Shown piece after piece: positions 23,729 to 32,655 of a DNA stretch of 64,000 bases (its first letter is position 1; each line of letters starts with the position of its first letter). Below the pieces are notes generated by a model that saw nothing but the letters and a program-made list of their open reading frames with translations, was not told the DNA's origin and ran no database searches. A program made the position numbers and the translations under genes. The stretch covers positions 1,240,001 through 1,304,000 of the forward strand of contig NZ_ARVV01000001.1 of the NCBI RefSeq assembly GCF_000385375.1. The letters run 5' to 3'. This stretch comes from Methyloversatilis discipulorum. GTDB lineage: Bacteria; Pseudomonadota; Gammaproteobacteria; Burkholderiales; Rhodocyclaceae.

Positions 23729-24688
23729 TTGGCGCGCGAATTGCTCGTGTCGTGTCATGAGCACACGCCTGTCCGTCCTATTCACCCGGGATCGCCCGCC
23801 TTGCTGAGTGTGCCCCTCGTCATGGTGCTGCTGGCGCTGGCCATCGCGCTGGCGCTGGTGTTCATGCGCCCGGAGCGCGTCAGCGACAGCTCGCCGGGGG
23901 GCGACGCGCAGCGCGCCTTCGGCGATTGCGAGCGGCTGCTGCAACTTGTCCATTCGCTGCAGCAGCACCGCGGCATGAGTACCGCCTGGCTGGCCGGCGA
24001 CGCCCTGTTCGAATCGCCGATGCGCGCCCGGCGGCGCGCCGTGCAGCATGACATCGAAGCGCTGGAGACGACCGCACGCGCCGAGATGGCGCTGGAGGGG
24101 CCGTGCATCACGCGGTACGAACTGGCGCTGCTCGACGCGCAGTGGAAGGAACTGTGTGCCGCGCTGGACGGCAGCCCGGCAGCGATCGGCGCCGACGACA
24201 ATCTGACGCGGCACAGCCTGCTGGTGTCGCACGTGCTGGGCTGGCTGGCGGCCGTCGGCAATCGCCGGATTGCGCCGGTCGCCGCATCGTCAGGCAGCGG
24301 CCTGCTGCGCACCTGGATCAGCACGCTGCCGGCGCTGGGCGAGCAGCTGGGGCAGGCGAGGGCGGTCGGCAGTGCGGCCGCCGCACGCGGGGTCTGTACG
24401 GCGGCCGAGCGCATGCGTCTGATGTATCTGGCGTCGCGCGCAGAGTCGCTGATGCATCAGGCGATCGCCGACACACCCCGTCTGCCGGGCGCCCTGCCGG
24501 CCACCGAGCGCATCGTCCGTCTGCTTGGCCTGCTGCGCAGCGACCTGCTCGGGGCGACCGACCGGATGACGGCGGAACTGTATTTCGCCGAAGCCACCGC
24601 GGCGATCGACGCCATTTACGCCTGGATGACCAGCTGCGAAGACGCGCTGCGCGGCGTGCTCGCGCAGCAGGTCGCGTCAGCCGGCTGA
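23729..24688 (+). CDS. Membrane protein with NIT-like sensing domain (319 aa)
   Basis: One membrane helix (residues about 26-45, LSVPLVMVLLALAIALALVF) is followed by a helical region. It contains LLQLVHSLQQHRGMSTAWLAGD, resembling the start of nitrate- and nitrite-sensing NIT domains, and the second half has a similar helix pair. No kinase, GGDEF or methyl-accepting domain follows, so if it senses a ligand it must signal through a partner. The start is uncertain: TTG at 23729 is the open-frame start, and ATG at 23823 lies inside the helix. The 3' end overlaps the cphA stop tail-to-tail by 12 bp. Confidence 0.55.
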   Translation: MARELLVSCHEHTPVRPIHPGSPALLSVPLVMVLLALAIALALVFMRPERVSDSSPGGDAQRAFGDCERLLQLVHSLQQHRGMSTAWLAGDALFESPMRARRRAVQHDIEALETTARAEMALEGPCITRYELALLDAQWKELCAALDGSPAAIGADDNLTRHSLLVSHVLGWLAAVGNRRIAPVAASSGSGLLRTWISTLPALGEQLGQARAVGSAAAARGVCTAAERMRLMYLASRAESLMHQAIADTPRLPGALPATERIVRLLGLLRSDLLGATDRMTAELYFAEATAAIDAIYAWMTSCEDALRGVLAQQVASAG

Positions 24689-27256
24689 ACTTTCCGCGAC
24701 GCGCCGGCTGATGTGGGCCAGCGCCTCTTCGACCTGATCGATCAGGATCAGACACAGGTCGCCGCTTTGCAGCCGTTCCAGCGCGTGGTCGATGGCGACG
24801 AATTCGCCATTGATGTCGCACACCTCGCGCGTGCGGCTCGCGCCCTCCAGACCTTCACGCAGCAGCGCGATCACCTCGCCGTCCTTGCGCCCGCGCTGGC
24901 ACTGGTCCTGGTAGAGCACCACGCTGTCGAAGGCGGCACCCAGGATCTGCGTCTGCTTGCGGATGTCCTCGTCGCGCCGGTCGCCGGCACCGCTGATGAC
25001 CACGCTGCGGCGTTTCGCCGGCAGCGCGTCGATGGCCTGCACCAGCGCGCTGATGGCGTCCGGGTTGTGGCCGTAGTCGGCGATCAGCGTCGCGCCCTTG
25101 TAGTCGAACACATTGAAGCGGCCGGGCGCGGTCGCCGCGTCGGATACGAAGCTGGCAAGTGCTGCGCGGATGGACGACCAGTCGAAGCCGAGCGCCCAGG
25201 CGGCGCCGAGCGCTGCCATCGCGTTCTCGACCTGGAAACCCAGCTTGCCGCCACGGGTCAGCGGCACCTGCGACAGCGGAATGCGCACCGCGCTGCTGCC
25301 TTCGGCGGCCACCAGCGCGCCGTCGTCGACGTAGATGACGCGGCGGCCGCGGGCGCGGTGGGTGGCGATGACCGGGTGGGTACGGTCCTGCGCGAAGAAG
25401 GTGATCGAGCCGGGGCAGTGTTCGGCCATCGCCGCCACCACCGGGTCGGCGGCGTTCAGCACCGCCATGCCCTTGGGCGCGACGTTCTGCACGATCACCC
25501 GCTTCACCACCGCCAGGTCCTCGACGGTATTTATATAGGCGAGGCCGAGGTGGTCGCCGCTGCCGATATTGGTGACCACCGCCACCTGGCAGCGGTCGAA
25601 GCCCAGACCTTCACGCAGCACGCCGCCGCGCGCGGTTTCGAGCACCGCGCCGTCGACGTCCGGGTGGGCCAGCACGTTGCGCGCGCTCTTCGGGCCGCTG
25701 CAGTCGCCGGTATCGATGCATTCGTTGCCGACGAACACGCCGTCGGTCGTGGTCATGCCGACGCGCAGGCCGGTCTGTGCCATCAGGTGGGCGATCAGCC
25801 GCACCGTCGTCGTCTTGCCGTTGGTGCCGGCGACGGCGACCAGCGGAATGCGTGCGTCGTCACCGGGGCCGAACATGGTCGACACGATGGCTTCGCCGAC
25901 CGCGCGTCCCTTGCCGAATGAGGGCGTCAGGTGCATGCGCAGGCCGGGTGCGGCGTTGACTTCGACGATGCCGCCGCCCTGTTCCTCCAGCGGCTTGAGC
26001 ACGGTGCGGCAGACGATGTCGACACCGGCGATGTCCAGCCCTATGGTGCGCGCCGCCTCCACTGCGCGCGCCGCCAGTTCCGGGTGTACGTCGTCGGTCA
26101 CGTCGGTGGCGCTGCCGCCGGTCGACAGGTTGGCGTTGTTGCGCAGCACGACGCGTTCGCCCAGCGCCGGCACGCTGTCCGGTGAGTGGCCCTGGACGGC
26201 CAGGCGAGCGAGCGCGATGTCGTCGATGCGCATCTTGGTCAGCGAAGTGGCGTGGCCGTCGCCGCGGCGCGGATCGGCGTTCACCTCATCGACCAGTTCG
26301 CGCACGGTGCGGCTGCCGTCGCCGATCACCTGCGGCGGTTCGCGGCGGGCGGCGGCGATGACGCGGTCACCGACCACCAGGAAGCGGTAGTCGGCGCCCG
26401 GAATGAAGCGCTCGACCATCACATCGCGGCTGATTTCGTAGGCCGCGTTGAACGCGATGCCCATGTGTTCGCGGCTGACGATGTTTACCGTCACGCCCTT
26501 GCCCTGGTTGCCGTCGCGCGGCTTGACCACCACCGGCAGACCGACTTCGAGCGCGGCGGCCCACGCCTCGTCGACGTCGCTCACCGTGCGGCCGCGCGGC
26601 ACCGGCACGCCGGCGGCGTGCAGCAGCGCCTTGGTCAGTTCCTTGTCCTGGGCGATCGATTCGGCGACCGCGCTGGTGCGGTCGGTTTCGGCCGCCTGGA
26701 TGCGACGCTGCCGGCTGCCCCAGCCGAGCTGCACCAGCGAGCCGTCGGTGAGCCGGCGGAACGGGATGCCGCGCGCGACGGCGGCTTCGACGATGGCGCC
26801 GGTGCTCGGGCCGAGGCGGATGTCCTCGTCCAGTTCGCGCAGCTGCTGCAGCGCCGCGGCGAGGTCGAAGCTGCCGCCTCCGGCGGCGGCGCGACAGAGC
26901 TGTTCGGCCAGTTCGAAGGCGAGGCGGCCGACCGCCTCTTCGGTGTATTCGACGACGACCTGATAGACGCCGGCGTCCACGGTCTGCATCGTGCAGCTGA
27001 AGGTAACCGGACAGCCGGCGCTGGCCTGCAGGCCGAGCGCGGCGAGTTCCAGCGCGTCGGCCATGGCCAGCGGCCCGCTGCGTGCGGTCGGGCGCAGCGG
27101 CCGGATGCCGGGGAAGAGGGCGCGCAGACGCTCGGCGAAACCGGGCATCGCGTCCAGCGAACAGTGTTCGCCGGTGCACGACACGATGGCTTCGATACAG
27201 GTGTGGCGGCTCCACAGATTGGGGCCGCGGAGGGCGCGCAGGCGGGTGATGTCCAT
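24677..27256 (-). CDS. cphA: Cyanophycin synthetase CphA (859 aa)
   Basis: It polymerises Asp and Arg into cyanophycin (multi-L-arginyl-poly-L-aspartate), using ATP. The domain order is the usual one: an N-terminal domain, an ATP-grasp domain (VVKPRDGNQGKGVTV, FRLVVGD-like segment, GIVEVNAAPGLRMH), and a Mur-ligase-like domain with AVAGTNGKTTTVRL as P-loop and the GLFNVFDYKGATLIADYGHNPD-like C-terminal lobe present in full. The start is ATG 27256; the frame continues far upstream only as a shadow of cphA'. It is 20 bp downstream of cphA' and surely co-transcribed. Confidence 0.93.
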   Translation of the reverse strand: MDITRLRALRGPNLWSRHTCIEAIVSCTGEHCSLDAMPGFAERLRALFPGIRPLRPTARSGPLAMADALELAALGLQASAGCPVTFSCTMQTVDAGVYQVVVEYTEEAVGRLAFELAEQLCRAAAGGGSFDLAAALQQLRELDEDIRLGPSTGAIVEAAVARGIPFRRLTDGSLVQLGWGSRQRRIQAAETDRTSAVAESIAQDKELTKALLHAAGVPVPRGRTVSDVDEAWAAALEVGLPVVVKPRDGNQGKGVTVNIVSREHMGIAFNAAYEISRDVMVERFIPGADYRFLVVGDRVIAAARREPPQVIGDGSRTVRELVDEVNADPRRGDGHATSLTKMRIDDIALARLAVQGHSPDSVPALGERVVLRNNANLSTGGSATDVTDDVHPELAARAVEAARTIGLDIAGVDIVCRTVLKPLEEQGGGIVEVNAAPGLRMHLTPSFGKGRAVGEAIVSTMFGPGDDARIPLVAVAGTNGKTTTVRLIAHLMAQTGLRVGMTTTDGVFVGNECIDTGDCSGPKSARNVLAHPDVDGAVLETARGGVLREGLGFDRCQVAVVTNIGSGDHLGLAYINTVEDLAVVKRVIVQNVAPKGMAVLNAADPVVAAMAEHCPGSITFFAQDRTHPVIATHRARGRRVIYVDDGALVAAEGSSAVRIPLSQVPLTRGGKLGFQVENAMAALGAAWALGFDWSSIRAALASFVSDAATAPGRFNVFDYKGATLIADYGHNPDAISALVQAIDALPAKRRSVVISGAGDRRDEDIRKQTQILGAAFDSVVLYQDQCQRGRKDGEVIALLREGLEGASRTREVCDINGEFVAIDHALERLQSGDLCLILIDQVEEALAHISRRVAESSAG

Positions 27257-27276
27257 GAAAGCGTTCAGGCGGTGTT

Positions 27277-29457
27277 TCAGGCCGGTACCGCGACGGGCAC
27301 CGGGGGATCGAAGGTTTCGGCGCCGGTGCGCAACGCCGCCGGCGACAGGCCGAGCGACCAGGCGGCCGCCAGCGCGGCGAGCAGGTTCTCGGTCGCGTGC
27401 AGCGGTTCGCCGTCGGTCAGCGGCAGGCTGGCGAGCGGGCACAGCACTTCGGTGCGCTCGGCTTCGAGCAGACGGATCTGGCCGTCGCGCACGATGACTG
27501 CGCGGCCGCCGGACTGCACGTGGCTGCCGACGATGCCGTTGTCGGCGTGCGTGCTGTACCAGATCACCTCGCCGTCGCACAGCTCGGCCATCTCGGCCTG
27601 CAGCGGATCGTCGGCGTTCAGCACGCCGGTGCCACGGCGCAGTACCACGTCGATCTGGCTGCGCAGCACGTTGAACACGCGGTCGGACGAGTCGATGTAG
27701 TAGTCGCCGAAATGCGCTTCCGGATCGATGCGCGTGAGCACGCCGACCTGGCAGCGGTCGTAGGCCAGGCCTTCCTTCAGTATCGTTTCGAAGCTGTTCT
27801 CGATCACCGCCACTTCGGCGCCGGGATTCATCAGCACGCGCTGCGACGGCTCGAAGCGGGCGGCGTCGCCGTCTTCGAGGCGGCGGCTGTCGAGGTAGAG
27901 GCCGTCGCTGCAGGCGAGGCCGACGCGCTGGCCGGAAAAGCGCATCAGGTGCGCGATCAGCCGGGCGACCGTGGTCTTGCCGCGGGTGCCGCTGACGCCG
28001 ATGACCGGAATGCGGCCGTCGTCGGCGGTCGCGAACAGGTGGTCGACGATGGCGCGACCAACCGGACGCGGCGTGCCGATGGCCGGCTTCAGATGCATCA
28101 GCAGGCCGGGGCCGGCGTTCACTTCGACGATGGCGCCGCCCTGTTCGCGCAGCGGGCGGCGGATGTCCTCGACCACCAGATCGATGCCGGCGATGTCGAG
28201 GCCGACCACGCGGGCGGCCAGCGCCACCAGGCGGGCGGTGTCCGGATGGACCTGGTCGGTCACGTCGTAGGCGATGTTGCCGTTGCGCTGCACCAGCACG
28301 CGGGCGCTTTCGGCCGGCACCGAGTCGGCGCTGTAGCCCTGGCGCTCCAGTTCGAAGCGCAGCTTGGCGTCGCGTTCGGGAATCAGCAGGTCGAGCGGGA
28401 ATTCCTGCTCCGGTCCGCGGCGCGGATCGATATTGATCTGGCTGTCGAGCAGCTGGCGGACGGTGGATCGCCCGTCGCCGGTGATCCAGACGGTTTCGCC
28501 GGCAACCGCCGCGACCATCTGCTTGCCGACCACCAGCAGGCGGTGCTCGTTGCCCGGGATGAAGCGCTCGACCAGCACGTACTTGCTGTAGCGGCGCGCC
28601 AGTTCGTAGGCGGTGGCGACTTCTTCGCGCTTGGTCAGTTCGGCCGACACGCCGCGGCCGTGATTGGCGTTGGCCGGCTTGACGACCACTGGCACGCCGA
28701 TGTCCTCGGCCGCAGCCCAGGCGTCGTCGGCGTCGCTGACTTCGCGGCCTTCCGGCACCGGCACGCCGCAGCCGGCGAGCAGGCGCTTGGTCAGGTCCTT
28801 GTCGCGCGAAATGCCTTCGGCGATCGCGGCGGTGCGGTCGGTTTCGGCGGTCCAGATGCGGCGCAGCTTGCGGCCGTAGCCCAGCTGCACCAGATTGCCG
28901 TCGTTCAGGCGGATGGACGGGATGCGACGGTCCTGTGCCGCCTCGACGATGCAGCCGGTGCTCGGACCCAGGCAGTGTTCGTCGACCAGGTCGCGCAGTT
29001 CCGAAACGGCTGCCTTGACGTCGAACGCGCGGTCGTCCATCGCCGACAGCACCAGTTCGCGTGCGGCGAGTATCGCGGCACGGCTGACGATGTGATTGCC
29101 GGAGATGACCACCACCTTGTAGACACCACGCTCGGACGTTTCGCGCGCCTTGCCGAAGTTGCCCTTCATGCCGGCCTGGTTCTGCAGTTCCAGCGTCACG
29201 TGTTCGAGTATGTGGCCGGGCCAGGTGCCTTCGCGCAGCCGGCGCACGAAACCGCCGCGCTCTTCGTAGCTGCACGTGTGTTCGTGCAGGGCGGGCAGCC
29301 AGTCGATCAGCCGATCGACGAAGCCGGGAATGGTGTTCGAGGGGGAGTCTTCGAGTTCGCCGATGTCTATCCAGACTTCGAGCGCTGGAACATAGGTCCA
29401 GATATTGGGGCCGCGCAGTTCGAGGGTGCGCAGGATTTCGATCGAGCGTTTACTCAT
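27277..29457 (-). CDS. cphA': Second cyanophycin synthetase-like protein CphA' (726 aa, short C-terminus)
   Basis: It resembles CphA over the N-terminal, ATP-grasp (VVKPANANHGRGVSAELT, GAIVEVNAGPGLLMHLKP) and Mur central domains. It stops near residue 726 after a LATENLLAALAAAWSLGL-like helix, so the Mur C-terminal lobe is missing. Its P-loop reads GVSGTRGKTTVARL, with Arg where CphA has Asn. Betaproteobacteria commonly carry such a CphA' beside full-length CphA. Whether it primes, helps or replaces part of the reaction is not visible. It is the first gene of the pair and diverges from the ABC gene with a 243-bp shared promoter region. Confidence 0.88.
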   Translation of the reverse strand: MSKRSIEILRTLELRGPNIWTYVPALEVWIDIGELEDSPSNTIPGFVDRLIDWLPALHEHTCSYEERGGFVRRLREGTWPGHILEHVTLELQNQAGMKGNFGKARETSERGVYKVVVISGNHIVSRAAILAARELVLSAMDDRAFDVKAAVSELRDLVDEHCLGPSTGCIVEAAQDRRIPSIRLNDGNLVQLGYGRKLRRIWTAETDRTAAIAEGISRDKDLTKRLLAGCGVPVPEGREVSDADDAWAAAEDIGVPVVVKPANANHGRGVSAELTKREEVATAYELARRYSKYVLVERFIPGNEHRLLVVGKQMVAAVAGETVWITGDGRSTVRQLLDSQINIDPRRGPEQEFPLDLLIPERDAKLRFELERQGYSADSVPAESARVLVQRNGNIAYDVTDQVHPDTARLVALAARVVGLDIAGIDLVVEDIRRPLREQGGAIVEVNAGPGLLMHLKPAIGTPRPVGRAIVDHLFATADDGRIPVIGVSGTRGKTTVARLIAHLMRFSGQRVGLACSDGLYLDSRRLEDGDAARFEPSQRVLMNPGAEVAVIENSFETILKEGLAYDRCQVGVLTRIDPEAHFGDYYIDSSDRVFNVLRSQIDVVLRRGTGVLNADDPLQAEMAELCDGEVIWYSTHADNGIVGSHVQSGGRAVIVRDGQIRLLEAERTEVLCPLASLPLTDGEPLHATENLLAALAAAWSLGLSPAALRTGAETFDPPVPVAVPA

Positions 29458-29596
29458 CGTGCGGGGTCGGTGGTGGTCCGGAGCCCCGAGGTTGTTGAAA
29501 ACATCGGCTTAACGGCGTCTTTGCGCTTTGGTTGACAGCTTTTTCATCTATTTTTGAACCTGCGTCGGGGACGTGTTCCGGCCCTGTCGCCGGCGC

Positions 29597-29602
29597 TATA
29601 CT
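29597..29602 (+). promoter_or_regulatory. Possible -10 hexamer upstream of the cyanophycin ABC transporter
   Basis: TATACT at 29597-29602 matches a sigma-70 -10 element about 98 bp before the ABC start at 29701. The -35 region 17 bp upstream is poor. A stronger TTGACA occurs at 29532-29537 but has no -10 at proper spacing. Regulation of the divergent cphA'-cphA side is not visible. Confidence 0.3.
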
Positions 29603-29700
29603 CCGCCGCCTCGCCGGGCTCCGTGTCGTCGAGCGCGTGCTCGTCGCCGGCCCCGCTTCATGCGTACCTTTCCGCACTCTTGCCGCCCGAAACCGCCCCG

Positions 29701-31962
29701 ATGACCCGCGCCACCGAAGACCGCCTGCTCCCCGACGACCTGCCGCAGGCGTGGCGCAGCGGGCTGGCGGCGCAATTGCAGCCGGGCGAGGCGGTTCAGG
29801 TCTGGCTGCAGACCGATCTCGACGACACGCTTCATTTCGCAACGAATCTGCTGGTGCTGACCGACCGCCGGCTGCTGGCCTGTGCCGGTGAGCAGTGGCG
29901 CAACTGGCCGCTGGCCGCCGGCCAGCACTTCCAGCACCACGACCACGCCGGCGTCGGCACGCTGGCGCTGCACGACAGCGAACGCCGCCTCGCCGGCTGG
30001 CGCTACACGCTGGCGCTGAACACCGAAGCACTGCGGCTGGCCGACCAGCACACGCGACAGATCGAGCGGCTGACCCATCCCGACCACGTGGTCGAGGACG
30101 AGGACGGCCTGTGCCCGCGCTGCAAGGCGCCGCTGCCGCCGGACGACGACGAGTGCCCGCTGTGCGAACGCAGCACGACGCGCCCACCGTCCACCTGGGC
30201 GCTGCTGCGGCTGTGGCGTTTCGCCCGGCCATACCGCGGGCGTCTGTTCGCCGGCTTTCTGCTGACGCTGGCGTCGACCGCGGCCAATCTGGTGCCGCCC
30301 TACCTGACCATCCCGCTGATGGACAAGGTGCTCATTCCGCACCAGACCGGTACGCCGATCACGGTGGCGGCAGTGTGGCCCTATCTGGCCGGTCTGCTCG
30401 GCGCCGCACTGCTGGGCTGGGCGCTGGGCTGGGCGCGCACATATATATTGGCGCGCGTGTCGGAGCGCATCGGCGCCGACCTGCGCACCACCACCTTCGA
30501 CCACCTGATGGGCCAGTCGCTGGAGTATTTCGGCGGCAAGCGCACCGGCGACCTGATGGCGCGCATCGGCGCCGAGACCGACCGCATCAACGTGTTCCTG
30601 TCGCTGCACCTGCTCGATTTCGCGACCGACGTGCTGATGCTGTTCATGACCGCGGTGGTGCTGTTCTCGATCAACCCGTGGCTGGCGCTGGTGACCCTGC
30701 TGCCGCTGCCGGTGATCGCCTGGATGATCCACACGGTGCGCGACCGGCTGCGCACCGGCTTCGAGAAGGTGGACCGCATCTGGGGCGAGGTGACCAATGT
30801 GCTGGCCGACACCATTCCGGGCATCCGCGTGGTGAAGGCTTTCGCGCAGGAGAAGCGCGAGTCGGCCCGCTTCGCTGCCGCCAATCGCCGCAACCTCGAA
30901 ACCAACGATCGGGTGAACCGCGTGTGGTCGTTGTTTGGCCCGACGGTGACGCTGCTGACCGAGGTCGGCCTGCTGTTCGTCTGGGGCTTCGGCATCTGGC
31001 AGGTCGGCCGCGACCACATCACGGTGGGCGTGCTGACCGCCTTCATCGCCTACATCAGCCGCTTCTACCTGCGCCTGGATTCGATGAGCCGCATCGTGTC
31101 GGTGACGCAGAAGGCGGCAGCCGGTGCCAAGCGCATCTTCGACATCCTGGACCACGGTTCCAGCGTGCCGGAGCCGGCGCGGCCGGTGCATCTGGCGCGG
31201 GTCGAAGGCCGCATCGAACTGCGCGGCGTGGCTTTCCGCTACGGCAACCGCGCGGTGCTGCGCGGCGTCGATCTCGACATCGCGCCGGGTGAATTCATCG
31301 GCCTGGTCGGCCACAGCGGCTCCGGCAAGAGCACGCTGGTGAACCTGATCAACCGCTTCTACGACGTGTCCGGCGGCAGCATACGGATAGACGGCACCGA
31401 CATCCGCGCGCTGCCGGTGGCCGAGTACCGGCGCCACATCGGCCTGGTGCTGCAGGAGCCTTTCCTGTTCTTCGGCACCATCGCCGACAACATCGCCTAC
31501 GGCAAGCCTGAGGCCACGCGTGCCGAGATCATCGCGGCGGCGCGGGCAGCGCACGCGCATGAATTCATCCTGCGTCTGCCGCACGGCTACGACTCGATGG
31601 TGGGTGAGCGTGGCCAGACCCTGTCGGGCGGCGAGCGCCAGCGCATCTCGATCGCCCGTGCGCTGCTGATCGATCCGCGCATCCTGATACTCGACGAGGC
31701 GACCTCATCGGTCGATACCGCGACCGAGAAGGAAATCCAGCGCGCGCTCGACAACCTGGTCGAGGGCCGTACCACGCTGGCCATCGCCCACCGCCTGAGT
31801 ACCTTGCGCAAGGCCGACCGGCTGGTCGTGCTCGACCGCGGCCAGATCGTCGAGGTCGGCCCGCACGACGAACTGATGGCGCGCGAAGGTCACTATTACC
31901 GGCTCTACATGGCGCAGCAGCGGCTGGCCGAAGCCGATGCCGCCGAAGGAGCGCTGGCATGA
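29701..31962 (+). CDS. Cyanophycin-associated ABC transporter (753 aa, fused exporter)
   Basis: This is a half-type ABC exporter with an extra N-terminus. Residues 1-130 are a beta-rich domain, followed by a zinc ribbon (C138-x2-C141 ... C152-x2-C155). About six helices then form the membrane domain (from RLFAGFLLTLASTAANLV). The nucleotide-binding domain has Walker A GHSGSGKST, signature LSGGERQRIS and Walker B ILILDEATSS. Genes of this type and the DUF1854 gene that follows are found beside cphA in many proteobacteria. The substrate is unknown; export or polymer-related transport is inference. The stop overlaps the next ATG. Confidence 0.88.
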   Translation: MTRATEDRLLPDDLPQAWRSGLAAQLQPGEAVQVWLQTDLDDTLHFATNLLVLTDRRLLACAGEQWRNWPLAAGQHFQHHDHAGVGTLALHDSERRLAGWRYTLALNTEALRLADQHTRQIERLTHPDHVVEDEDGLCPRCKAPLPPDDDECPLCERSTTRPPSTWALLRLWRFARPYRGRLFAGFLLTLASTAANLVPPYLTIPLMDKVLIPHQTGTPITVAAVWPYLAGLLGAALLGWALGWARTYILARVSERIGADLRTTTFDHLMGQSLEYFGGKRTGDLMARIGAETDRINVFLSLHLLDFATDVLMLFMTAVVLFSINPWLALVTLLPLPVIAWMIHTVRDRLRTGFEKVDRIWGEVTNVLADTIPGIRVVKAFAQEKRESARFAAANRRNLETNDRVNRVWSLFGPTVTLLTEVGLLFVWGFGIWQVGRDHITVGVLTAFIAYISRFYLRLDSMSRIVSVTQKAAAGAKRIFDILDHGSSVPEPARPVHLARVEGRIELRGVAFRYGNRAVLRGVDLDIAPGEFIGLVGHSGSGKSTLVNLINRFYDVSGGSIRIDGTDIRALPVAEYRRHIGLVLQEPFLFFGTIADNIAYGKPEATRAEIIAAARAAHAHEFILRLPHGYDSMVGERGQTLSGGERQRISIARALLIDPRILILDEATSSVDTATEKEIQRALDNLVEGRTTLAIAHRLSTLRKADRLVVLDRGQIVEVGPHDELMAREGHYYRLYMAQQRLAEADAAEGALA

Positions 31963-32420
31963 CGATTTCGCTCGAACGCGACGCGCACGGCCTGCTGGTT
32001 TTCGTCGACGCCGCAGGCGAGCGCCACGCCGGCGTGCAGCCGGTGCGCGCCTTCCCGCTGTCGGCGCCGGGCGAGGGCGTGGCGCTGATGTCGGCCGACG
32101 GCCACGAACTGGCCTGGTTCGACGCCCCGGACGCGCTCGACGCCGCCAGCCGCGCATTGCTCGACGAGGAACTGTCGCGCCGCGAATTCATGCCGCGCAT
32201 CCGCAGTATCGCCGGCGTATCGAGCTTTTCCACGCCCTGCGACTGGGACATCGTGACCGACCGCGGCGCCACCCGCTTCACGCTGCGCAGCGAAGACGAC
32301 ATCCGCCGCCTCGGCGGCGCACGGCTGCTGATCACCGACAGCCACGGCATCCACTACGAAGTCGCCGACATGAAGGCGCTCGACCGGCCCAGCAGGCGCA
32401 TCCTCGACCGCTTCCTGTGA
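31959..32420 (+). CDS. DUF1854 family protein, cyanophycin-associated (153 aa)
   Basis: A small, mostly beta protein of the DUF1854 family, with FVDAAGERHAGVQPVRAFPLSAPGEGVALMS near the start and the conserved ELSRREFMPRIRSI, DWDIVTDRGATRFTL and HYEVADMKALDRPSRRILDRFL segments. The N-terminal 100 residues of the upstream ABC protein have a similar feel, so both may bind the same ligand. It is co-transcribed with the ABC gene through an ATGA overlap. No biochemical role is established. Confidence 0.85.
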   Translation: MTISLERDAHGLLVFVDAAGERHAGVQPVRAFPLSAPGEGVALMSADGHELAWFDAPDALDAASRALLDEELSRREFMPRIRSIAGVSSFSTPCDWDIVTDRGATRFTLRSEDDIRRLGGARLLITDSHGIHYEVADMKALDRPSRRILDRFL

Positions 32421-32546
32421 TCGATCCGCGGGCATCGCCGCGGGTGCCCCGCAAGCGCAGAATCGCCTTTCCTCCCATTCGCATGTCGTGACGCGAGGCC
32501 GTCGTTCGTCGAGAGCGTAATGAAAGTTTTTTTCATTGGAGTGGTT

Positions 32547-32574
32547 TAAACATACACGAATGTATGTTTATAAT
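32547..32574 (+). promoter_or_regulatory. TetR/AcrR-type operator over a sigma-70 promoter
   Basis: TAAACATACA (32547-32556) and TGTATGTTTA (32561-32570) are perfect 10-bp arms with a CGAA spacer. The pattern closely resembles the AcrR/TtgR-type operators of E. coli and Pseudomonas efflux genes. TATAAT at 32569-32574 overlaps the right arm and is the likely -10. The efflux operon starts at 32656. A bound repressor would block polymerase. No tetR-type gene is adjacent. Confidence 0.65.
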
Positions 32575-32655
32575 CGGCCCGGTATCTGCGTGGTCGGTCC
32601 ACGCATCGATCATTGCCAAGCGCGGCGCCGACTGCGCGTTACTCCGGGATAAGCG

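Noticed and set aside
24677..29275. A 1532-residue open frame on the minus strand
   Set aside because: It is the real cphA frame extended through an antiphase shadow of cphA'. The first 670 residues are Arg/Pro/Ala-rich with no CphA homology; the real cphA begins at 27256.
29532..29560. TTGACA as -35 element for the ABC gene
   Set aside because: The hexamer is perfect but no acceptable -10 lies 16-18 bp downstream, so it is not called as a promoter.
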